Shown: positions 13,201 to 21,599, counted from the stretch's first letter. The stretch: DNA of 64,000 nucleotides from Branchiostoma belcheri (GCF_001625305.1 NW_017803932.1:2789553-2853552); one strand, 5' to 3'. Notes: a model not told the origin generated them from the letters alone. Program-made: numbers and translations.

Positions 13201-16200
13201 AATTGCAAGACTAAGTCTTCCAATGGATGACAAGTTCAGCACCAAGGAGAGCACCACAATTCCAGATTTCTGGAAGAGGTTGCTTTATACGGCAATTGTT
13301 AAGGCTTTGGGTTGATCCTTATGACTACAGTATTCTGCAATACTTGATAACATGTCTTCTGTTCCCAGTCATGCTTTCCTCAAGGTTGTGACTGTGAGGT
13401 AAACACAGACTTTTACATGCATGATTGTGTCTCTTCACTGCTATGGGGCATGTATGCACATGTATGATGATCACTTAACACACCTAATTTAAACTCAGAG
13501 TAATAAAGTCAAATATTAATGTTAACTAGAATATGGCACAATATTCAAATCATCAAATTTACAAACATCATTTGTAAAGATGGCATAATAATTAATACAT
13601 GCAGTAACAAATTTGGATTACACTGTTTACACACATGTTGCTTTGCAAAATATGCTTGAATGTAGTGAATGACTGTATAGATAAATAAGTGTTTGTGCAT
13701 AATGACACACAAATGCAATGTAGGCACAGTGCCACATAAGTCTGTATCTTTTCCACATGCCTTCCACAGAGCGAGGAGAAACATAAGGTAATAACTTAAG
13801 AGTCTGACAGTATTCAATGTTACATACATTCTAGACAGCACAAGCAGAAGAGTGCATGGGCCATTTGTTAGAAATGTTGACTCACCCCCCATTTCATAGT
13901 TTTTTTTACAAATTTTTGTAAATTATTGCAATACACAATGTTACAGTATTATTCCACACTACACCAAAGTATTTTGTACCGGTAATTTCTCCCTTTATGG
14001 AGCTTCTGGCAGGTTTTGAATGTCATTGAGTGCTTTATTGATTGGCACTTGTGGAAGCTGATCAATACAACTTTGTCCTTGACTTATAAAGATTGAGTTG
14101 ATACAACAGTGTTGAAGTGTTTTGCTCAACATTGTAGGGTCTGTCCCTAGGCTGGTCAGGTGAATTAGACAGCACATTTATTTCAGCACAGAGTAGAAGG
14201 GACAGTGGCTTATAATATACATGTACATGTAAGTCTTTTACAGTAGATTTCTCGCCTTCCTGTGTTGCCTGAACATCTTCATATTGTGACTCACATCTAC
14301 TCTTGCACTCCCTGGTTGATGTTTCTTACGTTTCAACAGTAGCATGTTGTATGTACTGTATACCACTAAAAAGCATTAATTTTGTTATCCTGCTTGCATG
14401 TGGCTAGGTGGCCTCCCGTGCCAACAAGAGACTGCTAGACGGGGTGTTCCTCCACCATTTGCTGAACCTGTTTGCCAGGGACGGCCAAGTCATGAGCAGA
14501 GAGGACCTGGCACTCAAGTCTCTGGACGGTAAGACTTTTCCACTGGGATAAATAATTTGTCCCACTAATAACCTCCTTGGTCCAACCCTGTATTTTGCAG
14601 TACCTATGATGTATGGTTTGAATCCATTGATTTTAGTACATGTACGTTCTAAATGCCATCTGGGTAAGTGGGGTGTTTATTATGACTCATAGAGTACCTT
14701 GGACAATGGTGGGGCTATTAGTTACCCTGTAATGAAGAATAAGACAGCCCTTCTCTATATGTTAATGTACGTAGCACAGAATAGACTACTAGAAAAGTTC
14801 CCCCTTCATAAATTTCTGTTAACATGTAATCTTTTTAAACAAAACAACTATATTTTAGCCATTATTCAGCCATGCAGTATACCTAATAGTATGTATTCCA
14901 AAACAAATTTTGGTAGCATAAGTTTGTCATCTACCTGTATATCATTTGGCAATATGATTCTCTCCCCAGGCATCATTCTGGACAACTTACTGAAACAGTA
15001 CTTCATGGTCAGAAACAGTCGACAGTTCACGCTGGATAACTGGCCTACAAAACGACTTCACGAGAAAGTCGTGACTGACACGGTACGTGTTGCACAACTT
15101 TCTCTTCATTTTCCCATGTTAGTTACTAATGGTTACTTAGTGAATGATATCTAAAGCAGTTGGTTTTATGTTTAAGAGAGCTGCTACACCTTAAGCTTGT
15201 TTTCCAAAACACTAAGAAAAACAGTAGCTAAGGGTATATGCCCATATGTCATCAAAACTTAATGCACAGCTTCTGTATCAGTATAGCCAGTATAACAGCC
15301 CTGCGGTGTAACACACCAGCTTGCTAATACTGATAGCTTTCTAATACATTGTACTACAACATGGGGTGTAGTACCATTTGACCAATTACCGGTAGTGACA
15401 AAATGTATCATAATCTGATTGGTCAAGAACTTGATTGACATTGACGGTGTTTGAACATTGGTTGGTAGAACTGTACAGTTTGACGTAATCACTCACAATG
15501 TACATTACTGATGCCCACAGGCAGTAGATGTGGTACTGACTGAGTTAGGCCAGCAGTTGGATGAAGACATGGAGGACCTACATGAGTATGAGTGGCAGCT
15601 AGAAGATCCAGACAGGTATGATGTGCATGTAACATGTCAATCAATCATGTTGACCTCCTGTCTGAAATATCCAATGCAAAGTAGATAATGTTAACAAAAT
15701 TCCTGTTAACCAAATTCAATACTGAGTATATTTGGGGCTAGTAAACCCCTCCCTGTATCATATGAAATAGAATTTCTATTCCAAATATCCTGAAAAAGTG
15801 AATAACCTTCACCAATTCTTGTTAATGGCAGTTTGGAATCAAACTGTACTAATGGTATTTTGGGTTAGTACCCCCTCCTTGGATAACATTAAGGTCTGCT
15901 ATGGAAACAGGAAGGCCATTAGGCAAGAAAGGAAAAACTGTACACTCAATGACTCATGTAATTGGTCTGCTGAGGGCAAATGTAAAGAAAATTATATACA
16001 TTTCTGCAGTACTGTAGATAACCAATTAACATGGTCTGTCTCTATTTCTTGCTGCTGTGTGGTCAAATCTACCCGGTAAGTGTTGAATCTGCATGGCACG
16101 AGTAAACATCAGGAAAATGTTTTGTGAACATTATAAACATTAAAATGCTGCTTGCTTTTTTTTGCTCTTTGCTTGGGGCAAGATGATAACATTATCAAGG

Positions 16201-16313
16201 GAAATTGTTACATTTAGTGATGTGTGCATGATTTGTCTTGTTCCTTAAGTTTCCGTGCTGGGGGTATGGATCTCAAGGAGTGGCTCGGCAAGCTCAACGT
16301 CTCTCCAAGATGA
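1064..16313 (+). CDS. IQ-motif, helical-repeat protein of unassigned family (14 exons, 5' partial)
   Basis: Fourteen exons join in a single frame of 816 codons including the stop; every junction is GT-AG and the phases agree. The product has at least 815 residues. About residues 1-285 are low in order, rich in Pro, Tyr, Arg and acidic residues, with a DEDSYDSGESSDED acidic stretch. About residues 311-326 form an IQ motif (AIQKTFRGYSTRK) expected to bind calmodulin or a calmodulin-like light chain. From about residue 390 to 780 the protein is a series of amphipathic helices with a recurring pattern of hydrophobic residues, a Glu-rich turn and P(D/K)hhhxVL. There is no signal peptide or membrane segment in the visible part. 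I do not recognise the family; a cytoskeletal or ciliary role would be a guess. The start codon lies outside the visible exons. Confidence 0.8.
1542..1640 (+). CDS. Unassigned IQ protein, exon 2 of those visible
   Basis: It is bounded by TTTATCTCAG and AAAG|GTGAGT. It encodes 33 residues with a PPEYYSDDD motif and a basic VPPVKPKR patch, and keeps the phase of the previous exon (two bases carried in, two carried out). Confidence 0.75.
2276..2528. mobile_element. 253-bp MITE with 9-bp target-site duplication
   Basis: The ends are inverted repeats of about 45 bp (AGCACGTCGGCAGAAC at the left, GTTCTGCCGACGTGCT at the right), with a few mismatches further in. The element is flanked on both sides by the direct repeat CACGTAATG (2267-2275 and 2529-2537). 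It has no coding capacity. A 9-bp duplication suggests mobilisation by a Mutator-like transposase; that is inference, since the duplication could also be read as 8 bp. Confidence 0.75.
2601..3213 (+). CDS. Unassigned IQ protein, large Pro/Tyr-rich exon
   Basis: This is the longest exon of the gene, between TTTTCCGTAG and AAG|GTAAGT. It encodes about 204 residues: an acidic Ser-rich stretch, then a Pro/Tyr-rich stretch (YPYGYYQPPMVYPAMPAFYP), then a strongly basic stretch, then several Tyr-containing short motifs. It is much richer in G+C than the flanking introns and is predicted to be disordered. It ends on a codon boundary. Confidence 0.8.
3400..3545 (-). mobile_element. Possible Penelope-like element terminal fragment
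   Basis: On the minus strand this stretch reads GAAGAAGGTGTCTGATAGAC followed by ACCGAAACGTCAGCGAGGTG. From general knowledge, such a tail is seen in many invertebrate Penelope-like or related retroelement copies. It also forms a hairpin (GGTGTCT/AGACACC, 3443-3459). No reverse transcriptase frame remains. The family assignment is inference. Confidence 0.4.
3748..3885 (-). other. Exon-like open frame on the minus strand within an intron
   Basis: A 46-codon frame opens at ATG (3885) and ends at a strong donor (CAG|GTACGT). It encodes hydrophilic sequence (MDLSDHQTDAYKFKDTYSVS ... KRNKLNGAQAKMQ) with TCG- and GCG-containing codons, unlike the A+T-rich intron around it. No partner exon could be joined with confidence. 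It may be the start of a nested gene, a relic, or chance. Confidence 0.25.
5209..6025. repeat. About 0.8-kb interspersed repeat with 12-bp inverted ends and internal microsatellite
   Basis: The ends are TACCTTCGCCAA (5209-5220) and TTGGCGAAGGTA (6014-6025), a perfect inverted pair. Inside are two copies of a CCGCTAGGGGG(C/T)CC motif and a (CAGA)n(CA)n tract. Related, less complete copies with the CATAACCTTCTTGG end or the CAGACAGAC tract occur near 40,080-40,480 and 44,440-44,760. It is a dispersed non-coding family. Confidence 0.6.
5942..5985 (+). repeat. (CAGA)n(CA)n microsatellite
   Basis: Tandem ACAG units run into ACAC units, inside the repeat element at 5209-6025. Confidence 0.85.
6366..6485 (+). 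CDS. Unassigned IQ protein, exon carrying the IQ motif
   Basis: Forty codons in phase 0, between TGCCTGTTTCAG and GAAG|GTGATT. The end of the exon encodes AATAIQKTFRGYSTRK. This fits the IQ consensus (I/L)Qxxx(R/K)GxxxR, with I, Q, F, R, G and R in place. The exon boundary falls directly after the IQ motif. Confidence 0.85.
6910..7215 (+). CDS. Unassigned IQ protein, linker and first helical repeat
   Basis: A 102-codon exon in phase 0, between TTATTTAG and GCG|GTAACT. The first two thirds are a Ser/Thr-rich linker with a basic KTVKFRKQTMK patch. The end encodes the first clear repeat unit (GYIDGYLSESLIPKALTDVL). Confidence 0.8.
7216..7712. other. Intron without recognised content
   Basis: A+T-rich intron between two helical-repeat exons. 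No repeat, RNA or conserved-looking element was seen. Confidence 0.55.
7713..7832 (+). CDS. Unassigned IQ protein, helical repeat 2
   Basis: Forty codons in phase 0, between TTCCCTCCATAG and GCG|GTAACT. It encodes one repeat unit, VSFVNTFLDDEAIPDVLISV, closely matching the units in the exons before and after. Confidence 0.8.
7833..8576. other. Intron without recognised content
   Basis: A+T-rich intron between repeat exons 2 and 3 of the IQ-protein gene. Nothing recognisable was found. Confidence 0.55.
8577..8723 (+). CDS. Unassigned IQ protein, helical repeat 3
   Basis: Forty-nine codons in phase 0, between CTTTCCTCAG and CAG|GTGACA. It encodes VDSLVQEMMEEELVPDILIE followed by VL, the best preserved copy of the repeat. 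Confidence 0.8.
9026..9177 (+). CDS. Unassigned IQ protein, helical repeat 4
   Basis: The exon runs from TTATTTGGAAG to GACAG|GTAATA and ends two bases into an Arg codon. It encodes a diverged repeat (VTEDFLNSQLKPQLRDVVLE). The acceptor is a weaker match than its neighbours, but the phase is required by both adjoining exons. Confidence 0.75.
9531..9735 (+). CDS. Unassigned IQ protein, helical exon 5
   Basis: Between TTTCCCAAACAG and ATA|GTAAGC; it completes the split Arg codon and ends in phase 0. It encodes about 68 residues of acidic helix (DVSEDLMEEVVQEGTEEAIR) and a second helical stretch ending in VIGEFMPDI. Confidence 0.8.
9784..9839 (+). repeat. Short tandem repeat in intron
   Basis: The string CATTCAGATGATCTTTTAAC occurs twice, about 37 bp apart, just inside the intron after the exon at 9531-9735. 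It is a local duplication with no obvious function. Confidence 0.6.
10068..10166 (-). other. Exon-like open frame on the minus strand within an intron
   Basis: Thirty-three codons run from an ATG in a good context (GGCAGGATGTCG) at 10166 to a strong donor (CAA|GTAAGT). The peptide (MSLEQRLETDNDSHVTQHET ... GPLEQAMQ) is hydrophilic, and the sequence is richer in G+C than the surrounding intron. It could be a first coding exon of a nested minus-strand gene. No downstream exon was identified. Confidence 0.25.
12091..12202 (-). other. Possible minus-strand exon encoding hydrophobic sequence
   Basis: A 112-bp segment lies between an AG acceptor (GTAGATCCAG) and a donor (AAAG|GTAAGG). One frame is open and encodes a membrane-like stretch (KLVLPGCLTFIDAFIPLLLL). 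No joining partner with matching phase was confirmed, so this may be coincidence. Confidence 0.18.
12429..12575 (+). CDS. Unassigned IQ protein, helical repeat 6
   Basis: Forty-nine codons in phase 0, between GCCCTGCTAG and GAG|GTACGA. It encodes VFDVILEQMIDTEIVSEVVE, again the repeat pattern, followed by a charged helix. Confidence 0.8.
12576..14407. other. 1.8-kb intron of the IQ-protein gene
   Basis: Exons on either side meet in phase 0. The 18-base string TTCAGCACCAAGGAGAGC occurs twice (about 12,948 and 13,233). Otherwise I see nothing coding or structured. Confidence 0.55.
14408..14528 (+). CDS. Unassigned IQ protein, helical exon 7
   Basis: Between ATGTGGCTAG and GACG|GTAAGA, ending one base into a Gly codon. 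It encodes NKRLLDGVFLHHLLNLFARD and a short acidic segment. Confidence 0.78.
14970..15082 (+). CDS. Unassigned IQ protein, helical exon 8
   Basis: Between TCTCTCCCCAG and ACG|GTACGT; it completes the split Gly codon and ends in phase 0. It encodes IILDNLLKQYFMVRNSRQ and a basic patch near WPTKRLHEK. Confidence 0.78.
15521..15615 (+). CDS. Unassigned IQ protein, acidic penultimate exon
   Basis: Between GATGCCCACAG and GACAG|GTATGA, ending two bases into a Ser codon. It encodes VVLTELGQQLDEDMEDLHEY, a strongly acidic helix. Confidence 0.78.
15616..16249. other. Intron without recognised content
   Basis: The last intron of the IQ-protein gene. An open frame here (15,798-16,079) has no splice or family support. 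Confidence 0.5.
16250..16313 (+). CDS. Unassigned IQ protein, last coding exon
   Basis: The acceptor GTTCCTTAAG is followed by a base that completes the split Ser codon. Twenty-one residues then run to TGA and end in MDLKEWLGKLNVSPR. Confidence 0.75.
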
Positions 16314-17205
16314 TACGAGAAACAACACCCCAGGATCGACTGTAAGAACTCCAGCTACAATTTAATACAAACACTTGTCTCCTTGCATACCTGTGTGCTA
16401 TCTAGGTACAATAGTGATGAGGATCAAGGTATAGTCTTTGCCATGATGGCACCAGTGTCTTTGTTGACTACAAAATGTCTATCCCAAGACTAGTGTGCTT
16501 TGTGAAGTGCAAATTTCCAGTAACTAAACACTCAATAAAACACTGGTTTACCAAGCTGCTATGCATCATAAGCTCTACTGTAACAGTAAATGAGACCATT
16601 ACGTTAGAGCTAGATGTATTTATATTCTTGTACAAAGAATTCTTTTACGTATAATTGAATGTTGTATAGTGTATGTTGTGTGCAAATTTAAGTGCTTGCC
16701 AATGTGTTAATTCAATCAAAGGTTTTTGTAGAATGCATACTATAGAAAGAGATTTATTACTGTCATCTTGGTCAAAACTTTTATGTGATACATTGTTGTT
16801 CTTTGTAAATGTAAGTCACTCTGTATGTCAAATGTAAATGATGGATTTTGTAGAAAGCTATATTCTGTCCTTTTAATGATACCCAAATCAGGGGTATGCA
16901 TATAATGCATCAAAATAGGTCCATGTGTAGAGAAAGAAATCTCTATTTTCTTGTTGTCTGTACATCATTTTAATGTACCATGTTATCTTTAAAATTGCAA
17001 TCTTTTACTGAGAAAAATGACCACTAATTATAACTGCAAACTATTTGTGGTAGACTTGCTGCAAGCATATCAAAGAATATTAGTGACTATTTTTCTACAT
17101 TCCATTTATTACAAAGTCTTCTGTCTTACCTGTGATTCTTAAGTTAATGTGTGATTCATGTTGTGATTGAGAGATGAATAAAGAAATAATTGCTTACAAA
17201 GTCCT
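16314..17205 (+). other. 3' untranslated region of the IQ-protein gene
   Basis: About 0.9 kb of A+T-rich sequence from the stop codon to the AATAAA at 17177-17182. No coding or structured element is evident. The cleavage site is inferred to be 10-25 bp past the signal. Confidence 0.5.
17177..17182 (+). terminator. Polyadenylation signal of the IQ-protein gene
   Basis: A canonical AATAAA about 865 bp past the stop codon, the first good signal close to the convergent neighbour. Confidence 0.55.
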
Positions 17206-17213
17206 TTTAACAT

Positions 17214-17219
17214 TTTATT
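17214..17219 (-). terminator. MRPL41: Polyadenylation signal of MRPL41
   Basis: TTTATT on the plus strand reads AATAAA on the minus strand, about 395 bp past the MRPL41 stop. It faces the signal of the convergent gene only about 30 bp away, so the two transcripts should meet or overlap at their ends. Confidence 0.5.
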
Positions 17220-17613
17220 TTTTGTTAGATATTATGTGACTAAAATTCACTGAATAGACAATTAAGCTCTTCAATACACATTCTTTGTCTTTCTAGTAAA
17301 AAAATGATCTCCCATTGGAGAAACATATACACATAAACTATATATAGCTTTCACTTCGGTATCAAAACACAAAGTTGCTGTCCTAAACTTACAATGTTTT
17401 CTGAAAAACAAAAACAGTGTGCCATCAAATTCTATCATTCTTATATACAATACTAGTAGTTACTTTACATTGTGGACATGATGAGATGGTGGCTATTTAG
17501 GTATTCTTTGGTACTGCAACTGCAAAAGGAGGTCAGTTCTAGTGCCTCCCCTCAAATCTCCTGCATTCACAGTGACAGATCAAAACAAAATTTTCTACAT
17601 TCACGATATGATA

Positions 17614-17742
17614 TCATTCTGATATCTCCCCTTCCTTGAACTGTGCCTCTATTTCCGGAGCGCAGCAGACGTCAAAAATGTCCTTCGGTGTGACGGGATC
17701 ACAGTGGACCTCGGGAACTTTGGGGGTAACGTACGGCTTCAG
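17614..17742 (-). CDS. MRPL41: MRPL41 last exon
   Basis: The acceptor is CTCACTGTTCCAG. It encodes LKPYVTPKVPEVHCDPVTPK, a DIFDVCCAPEIEAQFKEGEI segment, and a TGA stop. The conserved C-terminal extension of other mL41 proteins is missing. Confidence 0.85.
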   Translation of the reverse strand: MKPYVTPKVPEVHCDPVTPKDIFDVCCAPEIEAQFKEGEISE

Positions 17743-19977
17743 CTGGAACAGTGAGAGGCACAGTTTTGTAATGCAGCTATTTTAGTGGCAAAAGCAACAT
17801 GCATACACATCAAATCCTTATGCCTCCTTTGAAGAATAAAGCAAAGTTACAGCAATGTTAGATTAAGACAATGGTTAAGACTCAGGTTTCAATATAGATG
17901 TGTGTCTTCAATGTTCCAACATCAATGTGTGCCCAGTCCTGCGTGCAAATGTGGTCACTCCAACGAAACAGCTGTACACTACTTCCTACACTGCCCACTC
18001 TACACTGACGAACGCATTCACATGTTATCATCTCTAACTAACATCCTGCCATTTGACACAAACAACGTCACCGACAACACCTTATGTTCAACCATTCTCA
18101 GGGGTAACCCCTCATTGTCGTTTGTCAACAACTGTAAAATATTTGATGTGGTTTTCAACTTCATTTTGCAGACAGGACGTTTTGTTTGATTAAGTTGACT
18201 GATTTTGATTTGTACATCAGCTCATTATGTACCTTTGTCATTTCTTCTTCTTATTATTACTTTGTTTTATTGTTTCCTTTTATGTGTGAGGAGAGGGCTG
18301 AGATAAGTTTTATAACTTTTTGCCCAATCCTCGAAAAAAATAAATGTGAATAAAATAAAAATGTACATTACCTGAGTGTGTGCATGCCTGCATGTATATG
18401 TGTGTTTGCATTGATGCATGTTTACGTGTGTGTGCTTGCGCGTGTGTATTTGTGTGTGCATTTGATAACAGCACTCTTTTTAGTAAGTTTAAACTACTTA
18501 CATTTTCAAGTTGAGATTTATCAGAAAGTTGCTTACCTCAAATCCTGTCAGGTCAGGTAATATGTACTGTGGAATGTAATTCCTCATTACAATCCTCTTG
18601 CCTAAACATAAAAAGAAAAGTTTCTGAATCCCTATACAATTAGTTTCAACTACATGGACATCAACAATTACCCATATTTGCAACTGAGTACTTTGAGGAC
18701 ACATACAAGCAAGGACATTGTGTCCTTGATACAAGTAATCTACATGTTGCAATATAATGCCATGAGAAAACTTACGTAAGCACAGTGTACATTAATGCCA
18801 GAGTCCTCATGTTTTTTTTTTAAATCACATCTTGATCTTTGGCTACTACAATAAACAATACAGTGATTGATAAGCTCCATTTATGATTAATCATAAATTT
18901 ACAAAACTACCTGAAAAAGGGACCAAACCTCATACCTTTCTTGAACTGGACCAGTTCAGGTGCACCTCTCCCTACAAGTACAAATCATTATATTTATTAT
19001 CAAAGAATAATTCTTTTCTTTTCAAGGATAGCATTTGAATTTTCTAATCAAATGAAATAAACAAATTTATACTTTCACTTGACTTTTTCTGTTTTTTATC
19101 GCAATTAAGACCAAAGCCTTCACTTTGTGCACAGTTATAACATATATCGATGTATATGTCCTTGACATAACATGGTAGTACATGTAGCTGAACGTATTTA
19201 AATACACATGATGATCGATGATGATGAAAAAAATATATCCAAGACACAGGCACATATAATGGGTGTTTTATGTGTTGAAACAAAGTAAAGTTAAGTTCAT
19301 CTATCTACTTAATTAACTACAAACAATGGTGAGCTTTGGCCACAGCAAGTAAATTTTATGGATGACATCCGCCACAGACTACAAATCTAATGCAAGCAGG
19401 CGGAATAAAAAACCAAGGTGGGCTGGAAAAAACAAGGTTCCTACAATTTAAAATTTTGACTCCATCATTGTACAAATGGTTTTGATTCAGTAGGAACATC
19501 ACATATACACAGTCAGCATCACATATCACTGCATCAAAGTAAGAAACAAAACATTACATCAGAGCCTTTTCTTTTCTCCTCTCTTCATAGATATCTGCCA
19601 TCCACCTTCCAGCATGGCAACAGACATCTTTGCCCATTTTCGGCATGTTGACCACAGTCAGAAGGCAATTTTTTTTTCCAAAATCAGGCGATAATTAAAG
19701 CGCGCTGATGTCATCCATAAAAATTACTTGCTCTGGCCTTCATATGATTTGATCAAGGAGGTTATAGGGCAGATATAACCTTGTATTGTATAAAATTTTG
19801 ATTATGAGAGGCCTGGCAACCTAAAACCAGCCCCCCTCCCCACATAATATTTACCACAAAATCAATCTGAGCGTACGCACCCATGTTGTTGTATTTTGTT
19901 CCCATTTTACTGTTCCATGGTCTACTTCTGTCTGCACCTCTGATCAGACCTCTGATGATCCGTGAAACTAGAGGCAT
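17614..19977 (-). CDS. MRPL41: Mitochondrial ribosomal protein mL41
   Basis: Four exons (19,977-19,881; 18,971-18,936; 18,601-18,537; 17,742-17,614) join in one frame of 109 codons including the stop. The product is a structural protein of the large subunit of the mitochondrial ribosome. The family signature PDLTGF(E/K)LKPYV spans the junction of exons 3 and 4. The N-terminus is basic (SRIIRGLIRGADRSRPWNSK), as expected for a mitochondrial targeting and RNA-binding segment. The exon 1 donor ATGG|GTGCGT was chosen over a nearby alternative because only it keeps the frame. At 108 residues it is shorter than the human protein (137 residues as I recall); the conserved C-terminal end after the APEIE segment is absent. 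Confidence 0.88.
17885..18365 (+). mobile_element. 3' fragment of a non-LTR retrotransposon (LINE)
   Basis: An open frame (17,902-18,189) encodes a C-terminal reverse-transcriptase-type tail with the zinc-knuckle-like pattern CKCGHSNETAVHYFLHCPLY, common at the end of LINE open reading frame 2. About 180 bp of 3' tail follow, ending in short repeats of AATAAA-like units, as in CR1/L2/Rex-type elements. The catalytic part is missing. It lies in an MRPL41 intron on the opposite strand. Confidence 0.7.
18373..18465 (+). repeat. Imperfect (TG)n-rich tract
   Basis: TGTGTGTGCATG-like purine/pyrimidine alternation, degenerate, directly after the LINE tail. Confidence 0.7.
18537..18601 (-). CDS. MRPL41: MRPL41 exon 3
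   Basis: Between TTATGTTTAG and GAG|GTAAGC. It encodes GKRIVMRNYIPQYILPDLTG then FE, containing the family core PDLTGF. Confidence 0.85.
18936..18971 (-). CDS. MRPL41: MRPL41 exon 2 (36-bp microexon)
   Basis: Between TTGTAG and AAAG|GTATGA. It encodes GRGAPELVQFKK together with the base carried from exon 1. It aligns with the RGAKG region of the family. Confidence 0.72.
19338..19738. mobile_element. 401-bp MITE with about 31-bp inverted ends
   Basis: The left end GGCCACAGCAAGTAAATTTT(ATGGATGACATC) is matched in reverse complement at 19,708-19,738 with about two mismatches. There is no coding capacity, and no convincing target-site duplication was seen. It lies in the first intron of MRPL41. 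Confidence 0.7.
19881..19977 (-). CDS. MRPL41: MRPL41 exon 1
   Basis: It starts at the ATG at 19977 and encodes 32 residues plus one base (MPLVSRIIRGLIRGADRSRP ... KYNNM). The donor is ATGG|GTGCGT. A second possible donor at 19,855 would leave the next exon out of frame. Confidence 0.75.
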
Positions 19978-20035
19978 CTTCTGTTTCTGCGAACCAAAAC
20001 TGTGCTGTATCTCAGCACTCGGCGCGTCCGCATGG
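19978..20035. promoter_or_regulatory. Probable MRPL41 promoter and 5' untranslated region
   Basis: Sequence just upstream of the MRPL41 ATG has locally raised CpG content (CTCGGCGCGTCCGCATGG). No TATA box is visible. An open frame on the plus strand begins in the same place, so the region could fire in both directions. This is inference from position and composition. Confidence 0.3.
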
Positions 20036-20190
20036 AAGGGTCACCAAAGGTCATCCAACGTTACAAATATGCAGCTCCTGATTTGTTGTCCACCAATTCA
20101 AAGAAGGATTTGGGGAAGAAAAGACAGCCAATGCGTACGGACCGATTGTCACAAGGGCATCATAATGCAGAACGTACTAGTAGCTTCTAA
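20032..20190 (+). CDS. Possible small divergent open reading frame
   Basis: An ATG at 20032 opens 52 codons of basic, hydrophilic sequence (MEGSPKVIQRYKYAAPDLLS ... GKKRQPMRTDRLSQ) ending at TAA. It sits directly opposite the MRPL41 start, a common arrangement for small divergent genes. Codon use is compatible with coding, but no family was recognised and it may be chance. Confidence 0.25.
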   Translation: MEGSPKVIQRYKYAAPDLLSTNSKKDLGKKRQPMRTDRLSQGHHNAERTSSF

Positions 20191-20773
20191 GATTATATCC
20201 CTGTTTAACAGAAGATGTATTTTTAGAGTACTAAGTACTAACTAAGTATACTTCGAAAAAAGTCAGTGTCTGCACTTATGTTCAATTCCGCATGGTGGCG
20301 CATTTTAAAGCCCTCATTGCATAGTGGGCAAAAGTTTCTGAAACAAAACCCATATGCCAAATTCCTAACTCGGAATGGTAAATGTTGTAGTGATCTACAA
20401 AAGCTACACAAGGCAGGTAATGAAAGGACTTGTACAGTATCTTCTTCAAAGAATGGTTTATACAAGTGGGTTGGTCAGGTTGGCCGGGTTGCAGATTGCA
20501 CTATACACTGTAGTCACCGTTGAATGTGTAAATTCAAAGTTATACCCAGAGTTGTCAAGTTCATTGTCACGCATGTAAAAACTTTTGCAATAATTGTTGG
20601 AGACATCGGCTTTGTCTTCTGTACGGCTGCGTCCCGATAAAGTTTTGTCAGGAACTTATAAAAATAATAAATAGATTTCAATATTCCCTCAAATTTTCTG
20701 GGGCAAATTCTTACCGCCAGGTTCATATCAAATACACGTGGACAATCAGTTCTAGTCCCATTTTAACGTCCCT
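20191..20773. other. Intergenic stretch between MRPL41 and the palindromic pair
   Basis: No supported gene. It includes whatever 3' untranslated sequence belongs to the left palindrome copy. No AATAAA in a clear position for that copy was identified. Confidence 0.5.
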
Positions 20774-21423
20774 TTAGCAGGACTCGTCGTCTGCATCGTA
20801 GTCCACATTTGATGCATCATAGTCTACATCCGCAAGGTGTCGCTTGGCGCACGGCGAGACCTCGCTGTCGTCCTCCTCCCTCCGACGCTTCGGTCTGTGC
20901 AGACAGCCGTCCATGTAGATCAAGTCCACGGTCTCAGACCCTCCTGCCGTCTCACACCGCTGTCCCCCTCGGGTAGACCGCTTCACCACGGCTCTTCTCC
21001 GGCCGAAGGACACGGTTGGACGTTCGTTGGACGAAGTGTCCGGAATGACCACGTGGTTTCTGCTAGCAGGTTGGACCGGCACGGATGGTCAGTTCTGGCC
21101 GTGCCTCTGCACCTGGCCGAACCGCTGGACTCGGATGTCGTCAGATCGGCTCCGGAGTCGTCCGAGTCGCTGTGTAGCGCCGGAGAAGCGGACAGACCCG
21201 GCAGGAGCTCTCTCCTCACAGACGACCTTTCGCCTCCAGCGAACCCAGGCGTCTGGGCGGTGTTGGCCATGGGTTGAAGCGGGTTGAACTTGACGTTACC
21301 CGCCGGCTTGCTGGGGAAGATGGACATCCGGGCGGTCTTTCTACCCTGGTAATGCTGCCACACCAGCCCCCTAGCGACCCGGTCGTTCAGTTCAAGCACG
21401 TATCTCAGCGTGTACGCCTCCAT
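20774..21423 (-). pseudogene. Left palindrome copy, frameshifted
   Basis: This matches the right copy almost base for base from its ATG (21,423) to its stop (20,774). It has one extra base near 21,092 and another near 21,079 (plus-strand G in each case). The shift of two is not restored, so the frame from the ATG ends at 20,983 after about 146 residues. The rest (VQPASRNHVVIPDTSSNERP onward) survives in another frame. It is either a recently broken duplicate or two sequencing or assembly errors in a repeat. The absence of other damage favours a recent or artefactual break. Confidence 0.65.
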
Positions 21424-21599
21424 CCTCTCAGGCTTTGTCACCCGTCTGACGGTAGATTGACGTGAATCACGGTGTCAAGATCAGCCGTTAACTCTGGTCG
21501 GATCTGTAACAGAAAGTCATTACTGTCCACCTGATATCACTCTACGTTATTCACAACTTCAAACAGCGCAAAGAAAGGTGCCGGATAACAAAGATTGGA

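Noticed and set aside
13545..13892. Minus-strand hydrophobic open frame that could suggest a membrane protein
   Set aside because: The sequence is A+T-rich intron; the hydrophobic residues follow from T-rich codons, and no splice sites frame it.
19762..19880. Longer first exon of MRPL41 ending at the GTG|GTAAAT donor
   Set aside because: It would put the next exon out of frame; the ATGG|GTGCGT donor restores the family sequence GRGAPE.
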